Origin: Triplophysa rosa
Lineage: Eukaryota; Chordata; Actinopteri; Cypriniformes; Nemacheilidae
DNA length: 64,000 bases
Assembly (NCBI RefSeq): GCF_024868665.1
Contig: NC_079891.1
Coordinates: 26,649,525 to 26,713,524, forward strand
Direction: 5' to 3'
The notes beneath the pieces are model-generated. The model saw nothing but the letters and a program-made list of their open reading frames with translations, had not been told where the DNA came from and searched no databases. The first letter of the stretch is position 1. Every line of letters begins with the position of its first letter. This document shows, piece after piece, positions 50,002 through 62,496 of the stretch. Both the position numbers and the translations under genes were made by a program.

Positions 50002-50966
50002 GTGCTGAACATGGCGGAAATTCAGACCCGGTTAGCTTACGTGTGCTCTGTGCGTCAGATGGATGTAGTGAAAGAATGTGACTACTGCGAGTACCTGCGG
50101 CCACCCATTGACCGCTACGGCACGCTGGACTTTGGCAAATTCGATGAGATTGCTGTGAGTAGCCCATCAAGCTTTAATTCAAGCATCTGTTATCTTTTGG
50201 CTGTAGTGATGGGTATTATGTGTAGGAGGTTGGATACCTGCACGGAAAGACCGTGTTTGACGTGTGGTGCCGGAGCGGAGTGAGGGAGAAGATACTAAAA
50301 GACCAACATCAAGAGGAGTTTCACAAAACCAAAAACACTAATGTAAGAGGTGCAGAATGACACCACTTTTCTTAAGACAATACATTTAAGGTGTGCACCT
50401 GGGTTTTCTGGGATTCAAACCCATGACCTTGGTGTTGCTATGAAATGATTTCAACATCATGTTTAGACCTCATTTTCTCATTATCTGACTCACAGGTGAT
50501 GACCTGTCCCAATGCATCCTTCACTGATCTGGCTGAAATAGTGTCAAGAATAGAGCCAGTGAAGCAGGCTGTCGTGGATGGTGAGAGTGGTTGTATTTAC
50601 CTCACAGATTATTTGTTTGTGTCTTGCAATCTTCCTCATGGCCATTGTTGTACCTTTGTGTTGTTACCGACACAGAGGAGTCTGAGTACCAGACGGACTA
50701 TGATGAAGATGCAGTGCTGTCAGACTTTGACCTGTCCAACCCAAACAGTGAACACAGTGAACACACTGAAGATGAGGAGGAGGAGGAGACAGCAGATACG
50801 CTTGACACAGTGAGACAACTAGAGAGATGATTTTTATGTATTACAATGCTTACAATCATGTGAATACGTATGATTCTCCTCATCAAAACAGGAGGATGAA
50901 ATGGAGATGGAGATCAGACAGAGGAGATATCGAGCACCCAACCACACCAGCCGCCTTGGCACCTGA
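50002..50966 (+). pseudogene. pnpla7: Duplicated terminal exons of pnpla7 (exons 31-35)
   Basis: Exons at 50002-50154, 50226-50342, 50496-50580, 50676-50809 and 50892-50966 repeat the last five pnpla7 coding exons, from [14 protein letters not shown] to the stop after SRLGT. Reading frame and splice sites are intact and I see no difference from copy 1. They have no upstream exons of their own, so they could be used only if a transcript from 37589 skipped copy 1. If the tandem arrangement is real they are an orphan 3' end; if it is an assembly artefact they are the second allele. Confidence 0.8.
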
Positions 50967-51842
50967 CCTCAAATATCTTCATTTGAATCAGTTTTTAATT
51001 TCAGGTTTAACTTTAGCAGTCTATTTTTAATTTTCTGCCTCTGAGGCCACTAATAATTTACTACAACAAAATACTGCCTGTTTTTCCTTTACTATCGGAG
51101 TCAATAATGAAAGTATTTTACATTTAATTTCTCATGCAAGTTGTCAATGCAATCACAACAGTCTGACTGTGTGAAAAGCTGTTTTAAGCTTAAATTAATA
51201 ATCACTGTATAAAAAGGTTGTTTTAATATTTAAAAAATAGTTTACAATCTTAGAACAGAAGAATAAGCTATGAAAAGTAACCGTGAATGACATTTTGATT
51301 CCAGTGTTCACAGCAATTTATATGTAGTTACAGCTCATATGCAGATGTAATGTGTGGTGGTGTTGCTCCTGTGTGAGGATTATGAGCTAATCGTGGATTG
51401 AATGAAGCTGTTACTAGTCTCTCTCTAGTCTCATTTTATTTGGTCCATTAAAAGTTAAATGTTGTCTGAATCCTTCAGTCTTTGTTTAATACTAGATACC
51501 TGCAGTTATTTAACTACCTTTGTACCATTGTCTAAGCTGTGGGCAGCATTTTTATTAGACAATTTTTTCCCTGCACATTCTTCATGCTGCAGACTAAACT
51601 GAAGAGCTATTACTGGATGTAATCGGGACAGTCTCTATTTGCATTTAAAAGATTAAAAATGAATCTATAGAGGTAGCCTTATTTTTCTGTTGTTATAAGT
51701 CCTCTCTTGTGTACTCATTTATTTTATGTGCTGTTCAAGTGAATTAGAGGCATATGAATCCAACAAAAAATGCAACAATGCAGATAAACCCCCGCCAGGG
51801 TTAAATTTGTTTAGAGCACATTGGACATGGACGTAATATTAA

Positions 51843-52050
51843 AGGAATGGTTTACCTTCAAAATGAAAATTCTGTCATTATTTACTCACCCTTTGTCATT
51901 TCAAACTTGTATGACTTTCTTTCATCAGGCGAACACAAAAGATATTTTGGAAAATGTTGGTAACCAAAAAAACCGTTGTCACGCAGGTTTAAAATGACAA
52001 CATGGTGAGTAAATGATTACAGAATTTTCATTTTGAAGGTGAACTATTCC
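51843..52050. repeat. TTAA-flanked fold-back MITE, copy 2
   Basis: The duplicate of 43853-44060, with TTAA at 51839-51842 and 52051-52054. Confidence 0.65.
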
Positions 52051-53358
52051 TTAAAAAAAAAATGTTTTCAGTTCAGTGTTAAGAAAAAATCGTATACTAT
52101 TAATAATTAAGTTACATTTATTCTGAGAATCTGTAAACTGATGTGTGTCATTATTTTAGGATAGAGTCATATATGGTCTGCGGAGAAATATTATATTAGC
52201 CACAGAACATCCTCGCGTACAAATCTGTGAAAAAACGTGGGATGGATACAAATAAATGAAGTGTTCTCCTGTGCTGTAGATGGCGCTCTCTCCTGCGCTA
52301 ATGAAAACAAACGCGTGCTAATTATTTTTGATAAGTAATAGTTCTTTATTCTGCTAACAAACTCATCTTATTGCCGTTTAAGACTTAGAATACAGTGACT
52401 AGGTTGTTTGAACTACTTTTATAAAACTTTTGCTGTGCATTTGGTGCAGTGTTAAAATATAAGAATAAAATACAGATTTGGAGTGACATAAGGGTGAGTA
52501 AATGATTTTTCGTCGTATTTGTACTTTTTATTTGTCAATAATGTTGAATTGAGTGTTTAGACTTAAAGCTTCATCCTGTGTACTAACAACAACAGTTGCA
52601 TGGGATGTAGCAGTTAGTTGGAGACATCTTGTAGCATTTATGTGGTGGTTTTTATAAACAAGTGTAGTGGATCATCTGTCCATGTGTGGATACAGATTCA
52701 ACGTTACAGCATTCTACGTCACATCATGGCCCATATGCACTGTATGTGTTATGTAGGATGCACATATATCTCATATATGAGGACAGGATGCTATGTGGGG
52801 GAATATTGGCATATCATTTTTCATGTTCAGCATTAAGTGATATTTTTAATGCTTTACTAAGAATGACGCCTTGTCAATTCTAGTGCCACTTCCTTTTATA
52901 TGAAATGTTAAAAAACATTTATTAAACCTGTGTCTGTTGCTACAGAAATGGCACTTGTTGGTGAAAATAGATGAAGGTTTTTAATTAACTCTGGAAGTAA
53001 TTAAACCCCACACAGACTTCCTTATGTGGCTCACCACTCACCTCGACTCTCATTTGGCACCTTTTAGCAGTCAGACACACTTTGCTGCTTATAGACCTGC
53101 ATGTAATTTACTATAATGTGCTGGTCAGACCTCCTCTTTTTGATTTGGTTGCTTTAGGTTGTAAATTTCCAAATGGGTTCAAGCTAAACATGCGGGAAAC
53201 ACATTTTACGATCTGTAATGATAAACTGATGGGCATTACTTACCCAGCCTTCCGGACTCTAGTTTATATGCTGTTGTAAAATTCAGTTCTGAGAGAAGAA
53301 ATGCCAGTCTAGACGCAAAGTGGTAAAACTGACGTGTTAATTGCAGGCATCAAACTTA

Positions 53359-54577
53359 CACTCACCTAAAGGATTATTAGGAACACCATACTAATACGGT
53401 GTTTGACCCCCTTTCGCCTTCAGAACTGCCTTAATTCTACGTGGCATTGATTCAACAAGGTGCTGAAAGCATTCTTTAGAAATGTTGGCCCATATTGATA
53501 GGATAGCATCTTGCAGTTGATGGAGATTTGTGGGATGCACATCCAGGGCACGAAGCTCCCGTTCCACCACATCCCAAAGATGTTCTATCGGGTTGAGATC
53601 TGGTGACTGTGGGGGCCATTCTAGTACAGTGAACTCATTGTCATGTTCAAGAAACCAATTTGAAATGATTCGAGCTTTGTGACATGGTGCATTATCCTGC
53701 TGGAAGTAGCCATTAGAGGATGGGTACATGGTGGTCATAAAGGGATGGACATGGTCAGAAACAATGCTCAGGAAGGCCGTGGCATTTAAACGATGCCCAA
53801 TTGGCACTAAGGGGCCTAAAGTGTGCCAAGAAAACATCCCCCACACCATTACACCACCACCACCAGCCTGCACAGTGGTAACAAGGCATGATGGATCCAT
53901 GTTCTCATTCTGTTTACGCCAAATTCTGACTCTACCATTTGAATGTCTCAACAGAAATCGAGACTCATCAGACCAGGCAACATTTTTCCAGTCTTCAACT
54001 GTCCAATTTTGGTGAGCTCGTGCAAATTGTAGCCTCTTTTTCCTATTTGTAGTGGAGATGAGTGGTACCCGGTGGGGTCTTCTGCTGTTGTAGCCCATCT
54101 GCCTCAAGGTTGTGCGTGTTGTGGCTTCACAAATGCTTTGCTGCATACCTCGGTTGTAACGAGTGGTTATTTCAGTCAAAGTTGCTCTTCTATCAGCTTG
54201 AATCAGTCGGCCCATTCTCCTCTGACCTCTAGCATCAACAAGGCATTTTCGCCCACAGGACTGCCGCATACTGGATGTTTTTCCCTTTTCACACCATTCT
54301 TTGTAAACCCTAGAAATGGTTGTGCGTGAAAATCCCAGTAACTGAGCAGATTGTGAAATACTCAGACCGGCCCGTCTGGCACCAACAACCATGCCACGCT
54401 CAAAATTGCTTAAATCACCTTTCTTTCCCATTCTGACATTCAGTTTGGAGTTCAGGAGATTGTCTTGACCAGGACCACACCCCTAAATCATTGAAAGCAA
54501 CTGCCATTGATTGGTTGATTAGATACATTGCATTAATGAGAAATGAACAGTGTTCCTAATAATCCTTTAGGTGAGTG
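53359..54577 (-). mobile_element. Complete Tc1/mariner transposon (DD36E type)
   Basis: A 1,219-base element has perfect 28-base terminal inverted repeats (outer part CACTCACCTAAAGGATTATT, inner part AGGAACAC) and is flanked by the target dinucleotide TA (53357-53358, 54578-54579). The matching empty site, ACTTATATCAGG with a single TA, is preserved in copy 1 at about 45356. Intact ends, an intact transposase frame and a perfect footprint indicate a recent, possibly still active insertion. Confidence 0.93.
53391..54431 (-). CDS. Tc1/mariner transposase, intact, 346 residues
   Basis: This cut-and-paste transposase starts MGKKGDLSNFERG. Residues 1-110 form the paired helix-turn-helix DNA-binding region (GLSISQSAQLLGFSRTTISR is the first helix-turn-helix). 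The catalytic core has the first aspartate in AWSDESRF, the second in QQDNAPCH and the glutamate in DLNPIEHLW. I count 36 residues between the second aspartate and the glutamate; classic Tc1 and Sleeping Beauty have 34. That spacing is the one reported for the DD36E (Incomer) group; membership is inference from the spacing. Length fits the superfamily (about 340). There are no stops or frameshifts. The reading frame fills the element between its terminal repeats. Plus-strand open frames over it are shadows. Confidence 0.95.
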   Translation of the reverse strand: MGKKGDLSNFERGMVVGARRAGLSISQSAQLLGFSRTTISRVYKEWCEKGKTSSMRQSCGRKCLVDARGQRRMGRLIQADRRATLTEITTRYNRGMQQSICEATTRTTLRQMGYNSRRPHRVPLISTTNRKKRLQFARAHQNWTVEDWKNVAWSDESRFLLRHSNGRVRIWRKQNENMDPSCLVTTVQAGGGGVMVWGMFSWHTLGPLVPIGHRLNATAFLSIVSDHVHPFMTTMYPSSNGYFQQDNAPCHKARIISNWFLEHDNEFTVLEWPPQSPDLNPIEHLWDVVERELRALDVHPTNLHQLQDAILSIWANISKECFQHLVESMPRRIKAVLKAKGGQTPY

Positions 54578-54579
54578 TA

Positions 54580-55622
54580 TATCAGGCTCTGTTATTTAAA
54601 AAAGCAATGTTAAGTTTTCAGCGGCATCTAGTGTGAGATTGCAAATTGCAACCAACTACTTACTCCACCCCTCACCCCTCCCTTTCAAACACTAAGGTGG
54701 CTGACACAGAACTAAGATGTGGTCTCGTTGCACTTTCGCTTCTTTGCCGAAGGAGATANCTGCATTACACTTCTGTACCATTATGAAATTAAGGCAGTTA
54801 TGTCTGAAGATCTGTCTTTGTCTTTAATAATAATGTTTGTTGTTTTTTATTTTAGTTTTAATTAATTAACTTATTTTATTTTTTATTTCATTATATATAG
54901 TTTTTATTTTATTTAACATAAATTCAAAATATCTTGGTTGCTGTTATGTCCACCTTTATTACTGTCTTCTTGTGTGAATTATGCATTTTGAAAAGTTAAA
55001 GTATTATTATATTATTAAAAATAAAGCCATAAAACTTCACATAATAATTATACTTAATAAAGTATAAACATATTTGAGAATATGTTGCAGGACAGTGCCA
55101 CTCTTCTTTATCGCATACCATAAGTCACTGTACTGCCTGCACCTGTTCCTCACATTTGGCTTCAGAAGTCTTTGTTGTTGTTTTTTACCGCTAGGTGGCA
55201 GCACACTCCAGATGTATGTGTTGGGATAAGCTCTCCTCTGAGTCTTGACATCTGGACTCACGCCAGCACAGCTCATGCACCCTGCCTCACCTCTATCCCT
55301 CTCCCACCCCTGATCTATTCAATCGCAGAGGATATTAGGTCTTTATGATTCCTCATGACATTTCTAACACCCGTCAGAAGCATGGGGGATGGTACCAGTG
55401 AGGGAAAGAGGGACTGCTTTGTGTTCACTTAATTACAGCGCTAACATTTCTGTCTCTATATTTGGTTTGCTTCACCATCCATACCATCTCCCGGCAGAAC
55501 CTTCAACTCCCAAGGTTTTGGGAGTCAAAGTTTGCCCAAGGAAAAGTGGAAAATTTTAATCTGTGTCAAATAATGGCCAGATAGAACAGAACTTTTCCAC
55601 CTGGGATATCTCTACCCACCCT
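54580..55622 (+). other. End of duplication copy 2: repeat-rich flank
   Basis: It continues the pnpla7 3' flank of copy 1 (45358-46412). It includes the inverted relative of the 1106-1491 repeat at about 54600-54790 and the ambiguous base at 54759. No gene seen. Confidence 0.5.
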
Positions 55623-57738
55623 CTTCTTGATTCTTTTGTGTAATAGCCAGGATTTGGCAGGTTCTGTGTTCTTCGTGTTATGAGGAGATGTATTACGGCC
55701 AAGTGAGCTGATTTTGCATTATAATTAAGTGGGATCAAATCTTTCCAAACATTGCGTTGGATAAAGAACACCCAGGTAGCTCTGCCAACCTTACACGCAC
55801 GCACACACACAAAAGTCTCATTTTCTCTGCAAATCCTTGTTTTGAGAAGCGTTCAATGTTTGCACCATTACAATAGAAGTTACTGCCAGGAGTTTTCATT
55901 GGGGGCACTTTTAGAAGCAATAAAAAGTGTTTAACCACTCAAGATGAAAAGAAGTAAATAGATGTCCCAGGAGAAATTTTGTGAACTTAAAAGTAAATAA
56001 CTAGTAAATAAGCATGGGGGAAAATTAAGTGGCTCCATTTATTCGCTCAGTTGTGGGAGAGGCAGAGATAAAGACTGTAAGAGAATCAAGTAGCAAGACA
56101 AACAGAAAAGGGAGCTTAATAAAAAGACCCTTGATGCCGCTTTCCCCCCTCTTGATTTCTTTTCAAGCCAAGATTATTTTCAGCTCTCACACTGCAGGGA
56201 TTTATATTAACCCTGAAACGCTCCAGTGTCTGGTTGGCACGGCTTTGCACCTGCTGCTTTTAAAAATGCCATGGGTGGATTGAACAGAAAGTGTTGACAT
56301 GTCACATGTGTCGCTTACCATAACTTTTTTTCTAGACTCTCTAGAGTCTCTTAAGTGTTTGCTTACACTGTTCACCAGCATGTGCCGTGTTGTGTTTCAC
56401 ATGTGTGTGTGTGGCCACCTGGAGTTTCATGGTCTTTGGCCAACCACTTTCATTAGATTTGTGCCTGGACCACTATTTCCCATTACGATTGGTCGTTCTT
56501 CGGGACAGATCACTCAAACTGTGACACCACCTGCGGATGTTGGCTGTCCGTGAGATTGATGCCTACTGTCCGTGCTTTGCTTATTTCTCTGGCTGTAAGG
56601 GGGTCCATAGAGCAAAGTCACTCAACCTTAGATATATATGAGTGGGGCTGGAGCCCGTCCTGCCTGCTGAGCCAGGTGTTTAGCTTGGACATAGACCGCA
56701 GCTTTGTGGTTTTGAAAAATCTCTTGGTTCTTCGTTTTTACAGGGCTAGAAGAGAGGTTAGAGGAAACTGTGTTCCCATCTTTCTCGTTCTGTACTGCTC
56801 TCTGTCTTTGCCCTGCTCTGGATCCTATCCAGGCCATACATGTGCTTTGTCTTTTGGAGGGGGGTTTGTCAGGTGACTTTTTAAGCCGTTTGAAGTATAA
56901 GCATGTGGCGAGGCAAGACCGAGTTAGAGTCTGTAAGCACTTTTGGTTATAATTTAATAAAAAGTCACCGAAAATAAAGCTTGGTCATCACAAGTTGCTT
57001 TGGCTATGCTACTTTTCCTCTCTTAAGGACCAAAATCGTTGTGCATTTTGTCTGTATTCTGGGCTCAGTTTCAATTTATTATGGTGCTTGAAATCAGTAA
57101 CAATGAGTGGTGATGCAGTATGTTATGTAGACTGTCCGTTATAATGTAAAATGCCTTTACTTAAGTCTTATTTAAAGAGTAAACGATTGAACATTTGCTA
57201 TTAACAGAAGTGAATATAGTTTTATGAACATTTCTAGTTGTATAAGTTTGAAGTATAAACTGCGCCTCAAATTGTGTATATATTGCGCATACTGTATATT
57301 TTGACAGCTAGCCCAGATTATTTTCATTTAAACTGTAATGAATGTTTGGCTTGAAAATCTAAGACTTGCTTTGACCAGTTTGGTTTAAATTAAAAGCACA
57401 ATTGTTAAGATGTCTTATGAAACCTTTTTCTCAGGTAAAATTTCCGTTCACTGTAATCCTTTTGCCTATAGGAGAAAAGATTGTGACATAAGATCTATTA
57501 TGGATTGGCTCTTTAGTAGGCTATTTATATCCTTTAATATATACTAGTAGGCCTATGCTAGTTTGTTTGTATTAAATGCAATCAGTATTACGTTTCTAAA
57601 AGAATGATAGTGTACCATCTATCTGTTTCGTGTTTCAAACTTTAACTAAGTTTTCACTGGAAGAGCAGAGAGGGGGGAGTGAGGGGACAAACTGGGCTGG
57701 GTGAAAAAACCTAGACGGACTACGAGACTCAAGGCGAC
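55623..57738. other. Intergenic region without recognised genes
   Basis: I see no exon with good splice sites and protein similarity here. The open frames between 55700 and 56950 show no known motif and lack supporting splice structure. The last 100 bases before 57739 are G-rich (GGGGGGAGTGAGGGG at about 57671) and form the upstream part of the promoter described next. Confidence 0.4.
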
Positions 57739-57745
57739 TATAAAA
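57739..57745 (+). promoter_or_regulatory. TATA box of the unidentified secreted-protein gene
   Basis: TATAAAA follows a G-rich stretch and lies 348 bases before the start codon at 58087. A start of transcription about 25-30 bases downstream (near 57770) would leave a 5' untranslated leader of about 315 bases. Confidence 0.5.
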
Positions 57746-58086
57746 CGGCTTTCTTGCCCATTGTGTTGATGCAGACAAGAAATATACCGTTACGTACAAT
57801 AAGAGACGGAGATGGAGGAGTGAGGCGGGACCGGTTCGCGTGGCTCATAAGAAACGTTTGTCTTGCAAGGAAACTTTGTGGAAAGAGCGCAGGGAGATTT
57901 ATTTATGCCGGTGACATCCCTCTAAAACAAACTCTTGTGTTTGAGACGCGGCACATATATTATTTTAATGCTCAGGAAATTCGCAATTCATAAATTAGTC
58001 TTGTAAGACGTACATCTCTCCTAAAGACGTGTATACATTTTTTAAATAAGCGGGACAGTATTTCGCTGACTGTATTCACGGCTGAA

Positions 58087-58244
58087 ATGGGAGCGTGTGA
58101 CGGGCGCGCCGTGTCCTCGGTGTACCGGAGGTCTTTCCTCTCGTGGACGCCGCTGGTGCTGGTCCTGTGGCTGACGTGCGTTCAGGGGACGTGGGGACCC
58201 GGGGCTTTCAAGTACCAGATACTCCACAAAGACACGTCGAAAAG
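58087..58244 (+). CDS. First coding exon of an unidentified secreted or membrane protein (3' end outside window)
   Basis: The exon starts MGACDGRAVSSVYRRSF, continues with a hydrophobic run (TPLVLVLWLTCVQG) and ends FKYQILHKDTSK plus two bases before a strong donor, GTAAGC. The basic RR before the hydrophobic stretch and small residues at VQG/TWG make a signal peptide with cleavage near residue 34-37 likely. The exon is markedly richer in G+C than its surroundings, as usual for first exons, and follows a TATA promoter. I do not recognise the protein. Npdc1, a neighbour of ABCA2 in mammals, is a secreted-leader protein, but nothing in these 52 residues supports it. No second exon was found before 64000, so intron 1 exceeds 5.7 kb. 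Confidence 0.6.
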
Positions 58245-61200
58245 GTAAGCTGCATTAAATGACGTGACAGAAGTTTCCCGATGGGTAGCCTGCAGTGTAG
58301 TTTCATCACTTTATTACCTATTTTTCGATTGTTAGCTGATATTTAAACTTTCCATCGGCGGAAAGTTCTTTCTGCAAAGCACGGGCAGGAGGCAAACCGA
58401 ATTACTTTTATCTTGTTTAGTTACAATGTCAATTTGAGGTAAAAAAAAAAAAAAAAGCGCTTTTATAACTTCGGTCTAGAATTTAACTATTTTAAATAGC
58501 GTAACTTTAGGTTTTAATGTATGTGAATGCTAAACATAGAACTGCTGTAAGCTGTTTTACACAAATTTGTAATCAATTATATCAGCTAGTTTGTGTTTTT
58601 ACCCTCAGTGCCGATTTCCTATTTCAACACCTAACGATCGTTATGAGCCTGACAGTCTGTTTCCTATTTCCTGTGTGGAGGAAACGCAGTTTTCCTGTCC
58701 TTACGTTGTCTGTGCTTTAAAACATGCGTACAATCTGCACAATGCAATGTCCTACTATCTTAATTTAAAAAATTACTTTGTGCAAGTGGTTAGTTGTGGG
58801 AGTGATGTGCATTGGGTTTCTCTCAAGTGTGTGTGCAGGTGTGGATGAGGTCTTTGCTCTTCATGCTAATGGTTTGATCTTTCGTCCCCCTCTTCTTGTC
58901 AGTCAAACCAATGAAGCAGACCGTGTTTACTAAACACGTGCAGCTGCGTGGTCTACATGCTGGGAGAGAGGTTTATTTCACAGCGGTCGGTCTTATGACG
59001 CAGAGAAGAGGGCACAGACCTCTTTGAAATGTCTTTGATGAGAATTGTCTCAGAGCTTTAGATGTACATTTACGCATTTGGCAGACAATTTAATCTAAAG
59101 TGCAGTAGTACATTGCATTCAAGATTGACATTTCAGCTAGAGCTAGAGAAACACTGTATAAAGTGTGAATTCTATATTTATAGTTAATGTAAGATTATGA
59201 TTTAAGCATTTACAATGACTCATTATTCATTATTCGATAGGTTACTTATTTAGAGCAAGTAAATCATGTACAGCAGCTCTTTGTAAACAGTGGAAATATG
59301 CAGTTCTTACTCTAAACAACTATATTTCTGATTTTTTAATTTGTTGATATACCCTAAACCCCCGAAAACCCAAACTCATTGCCATCACAATAGATACAGC
59401 ATCTACTTTTGACAACCAGAACCAACTTTCCCACATCAGAGCACACAGAAGCCATTCATTCTATATCATAAAGCATCAGTGTGAGAGGCTGTAGAAACTC
59501 ATGAGCTCCTGCCATAAATCATAATTAACCCTGTCCCACATCTTGACCTTCCCACAACCAAACCCATTTTTACATGCTTCCAAGACAATACCCATGACAT
59601 AATTGTCCTGAGAAAAGGCCCTTATGAATATCTGTCTAATTAGAGGTGCTGGTGAAGTCCCGTGCAGTTGGGGGTTAAGTCAGTAACTACTTCCTGTTCT
59701 GCTCGGCTTCAGTGCCCCGAAGAGCAGCGCTCTGGGTGGGAGTGTGAGACTCGGCCCCATAGGGACCTTTAGCTGCTGACCCATCAACACATACCTCCAC
59801 CCTCATTCTGCCTCCTCCAGAAGACAAGAGGGGTGTCTCTTTGATCCTTAAGTGTTGTTCAGTGGGTAAATTGTCTATGATCGTGTATGATCTTATTCGC
59901 TTTTATTTGTTTTGCTCTTCATTGTAAATCCAGTGTAAATGGGACAAAGGTAAATTAAAGATTTATTGGATCTGATATATCTTTGCTTTAATGTGCATTG
60001 GTGATTCGAGCTGCATCTCCGTCTTGATTTCTTGTGACAGTTTTACATGTTCCAAAGATTCTCTAAAGTGAAAACAAAGGCATAAAAAGCATGCGGCGGC
60101 ACCCTCACTGACAGTCCGATATAAATCAAGTCTGTCAAACAGAATGAAACTCAAATCAGTAATCTCACGAGTTTCATTGGGAGGATGAAGTTACTTTCGG
60201 AAAGGATACACCGAGCACCTTGATGATGTATGAGAGTTTGTGTGTGTGCAATCACTTATCCACATCATCCCCTTCAGCACTGTTTATCCCATGGGGCTGG
60301 TTCTTAAGTTCGACTTTGGAGATCGACTCTCTCCCTCTGGCCTTTGACCTGTCCTTTGAACATCTCAGGGACTGAAGAAGGTTCCGGTGTATTTCTTCCA
60401 TTCCTCGTTTTTCTTTCTTTTTTGTCCTTTTTAGTACTTTTTGATGCTTTCTTTCAGCACGTCATTAATCTTCTTCAGGCCTTTCTGTTTTGCCCACTGT
60501 TGGAGGCCATGAACACGGTCTTAATTGGGTTATCTTACCCCCAGCGTCTCCCCGGAGGGCTTCATTACTGACGCAATGATGAAATGCTCTCGTTCCAAGC
60601 CCTCCCATCCAGCTGCCACATCTTTCTATTGTCTTCTATTTCAAACTTGATTTATTTTCCTCCAGAGTCTGTAATCTTTAGAAATCTCAGGTTTTTGAGA
60701 GCTGAGAACTTCAGTATCATGCTTTAAAAGTGATCCTGTTTGTAAAAACCCAGCTGAAGTAATTTTTTTGTCATTTACTGTTTTCTACATAAAATCATCA
60801 TGTGCATAATGTAAAAAAAACATTCTGTGAAAATATAACCTTGATATCTTTAATATCTGCGGTCACACTAGACTTTTCGTTCCACTGACTTCCATTTATA
60901 CGCATGCGAGTGCACCAAGCCTGAAACGCGAGCCCGTCCGAAGATATTTCGCTGGATAGTAAAATTAAAGTTTGGTGAACTCTGAACTGCGAATTTGCAT
61001 CACGTGAATGTGTGACACCAATAGAAGAATCATTTTTGCAGCACCTTCCGAACGAATTTCACATGTTCAACATCTAGTGTGATCGCGGCATGAGGCCACA
61101 TCAAGATTGAAATCATCGTAAATATCAAAGTTTCTAATCTCATAATTATATTGCGAGACTTTAGTCTGAATTTAACACAAATGTAGCACATTAGCAACCT

Positions 61201-62496
61201 CAACTTTTCGTTTGCTTACAACAAGACAGTCCCGTGATCTTTCCTCCAGTTTTCATATATGTGGGTTTTACTCCTTTTGTTTTATTGGCCTTGGCGTGTT
61301 TGCCGCTCGCAAAGTTGTGCGCGGTCCAACCCTGTGCGATTCCTGCCATCCTTTTCTGATTTTACTCGTCCTCCCCCCTTACGTTCCCTGCTGTGATCCG
61401 TGGACATTTCGGTGTTATTTATTAGGTTTCTGGTCCCTTGTGTGCATGTGAAGAAAAGAGCTGGTCCTTCTAAGTGTTGGCCAAGTGCATGCTTATGCCA
61501 GTGAAATGTAGCATTGCTGGGCTGTTGAAAGCCTTCACACCTTTTAGCTTGACTTACATTACCTACCGCATATCTGAGACACAATGAAGCTAAAAGCAGT
61601 ACTGCAGATTCAATGAGGCTTTAAGTGTAATGTACTTGAACTGGTCAGAGAGTCTTCTGACATGTTTTACTATATGCAGTATATCATACTGTACAAGCAG
61701 CATAACAATAAACAGTAGTGTTATCGTGATGAGATGTGTGAAGGAGAGATGATAGATTACAGGGATAATTGTCTGTAAGTAGTGCTCCTCTTCTTCTAAC
61801 CCATGGTCTCTCCCTGCCCTTGAGGCTTCGGTCTGGATCAAAGCTGCATTTTGCTCCATTTCTCTGTGTTCAGAAAGCAGGCGAGGAGTCAGTTCCCACT
61901 CAAAGGCTTTTGTGCTGTGTGTTCTCTATAAATCCTCTCATTAGTTCATATAGCGCTGGACCCTTTCCAGGCTCGTCCCATTTTTCTGATGAACTGGAGA
62001 ATGACGTGCACTGTGCGCTCTTTTAAAACGTAGAGATATTTGTGGTGGGATACTAGACCTGATGCGGTTTTCTTTTTTCTGAACAGTTGGTTTAATTACT
62101 GTATTGAGAGAGCACTTTTGGGAAAAGTACCAGATCAGATTTGATGCCATGTCTGGATCAGATGAGAGGAGGAGGAAATGAGTGGATGAACAAATCGCTC
62201 AGTTCATCATGCTGCTGTTGTGATTTGGAGGCGGTGTGGGAACCGCGATCCACTCTGGATCTTTATCTTCTCATTGCTCAGATGACGCCTCCTACTAACT
62301 GTTCATGTGACTGCTGGGCACAGTGACTGTTTGACTTAAGAGGTCTAGTTTTGACTGGTTAGCATAGCCCAGATCGTTCTTCTTGTTAGATGCCGTAACT
62401 TCAACATCTGATTTCAAAATGCATCTTTCGCTATTTAAAAATAATTGTAATCTGACCAAATAGCATATTTTGCCAGCAAAACTTGTACAGTATATA
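58245..62496 (+). other. Intron 1 of the unidentified gene, proximal part
   Basis: Apart from short fragments of common repeats (for example CATTTGGCAGACAATTTAATC near 59078) I see nothing with coding or RNA-gene character. Open frames here lack splice context and known motifs. Confidence 0.35.

Larger units (their letters stand above)
46410..55622 (+). repeat. Copy 2 of the 8-kb direct tandem duplication, with Tc1-like insertion
   Basis: This copy repeats 38436-46412, offset by about 7,990 bases over most of its length, and then carries 1,221 extra bases (the transposon and one TA) from 53359. It ends at CTACCCACCC, after which unique sequence resumes with TCTTCTTGATT. A single ambiguous base is at 54759. 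Small differences cluster in the segment just right of the transposon. Confidence 0.93.

Noticed and set aside
53728..54329. Plus-strand open frames over the Tc1-like element
   Set aside because: They are shadows of the intact transposase gene on the minus strand.
58087..58244. Assignment of the signal-peptide exon to npdc1
   Set aside because: The only argument is mammalian proximity of NPDC1 to ABCA2; the 52 residues contain none of the cysteine motif that defines that family.
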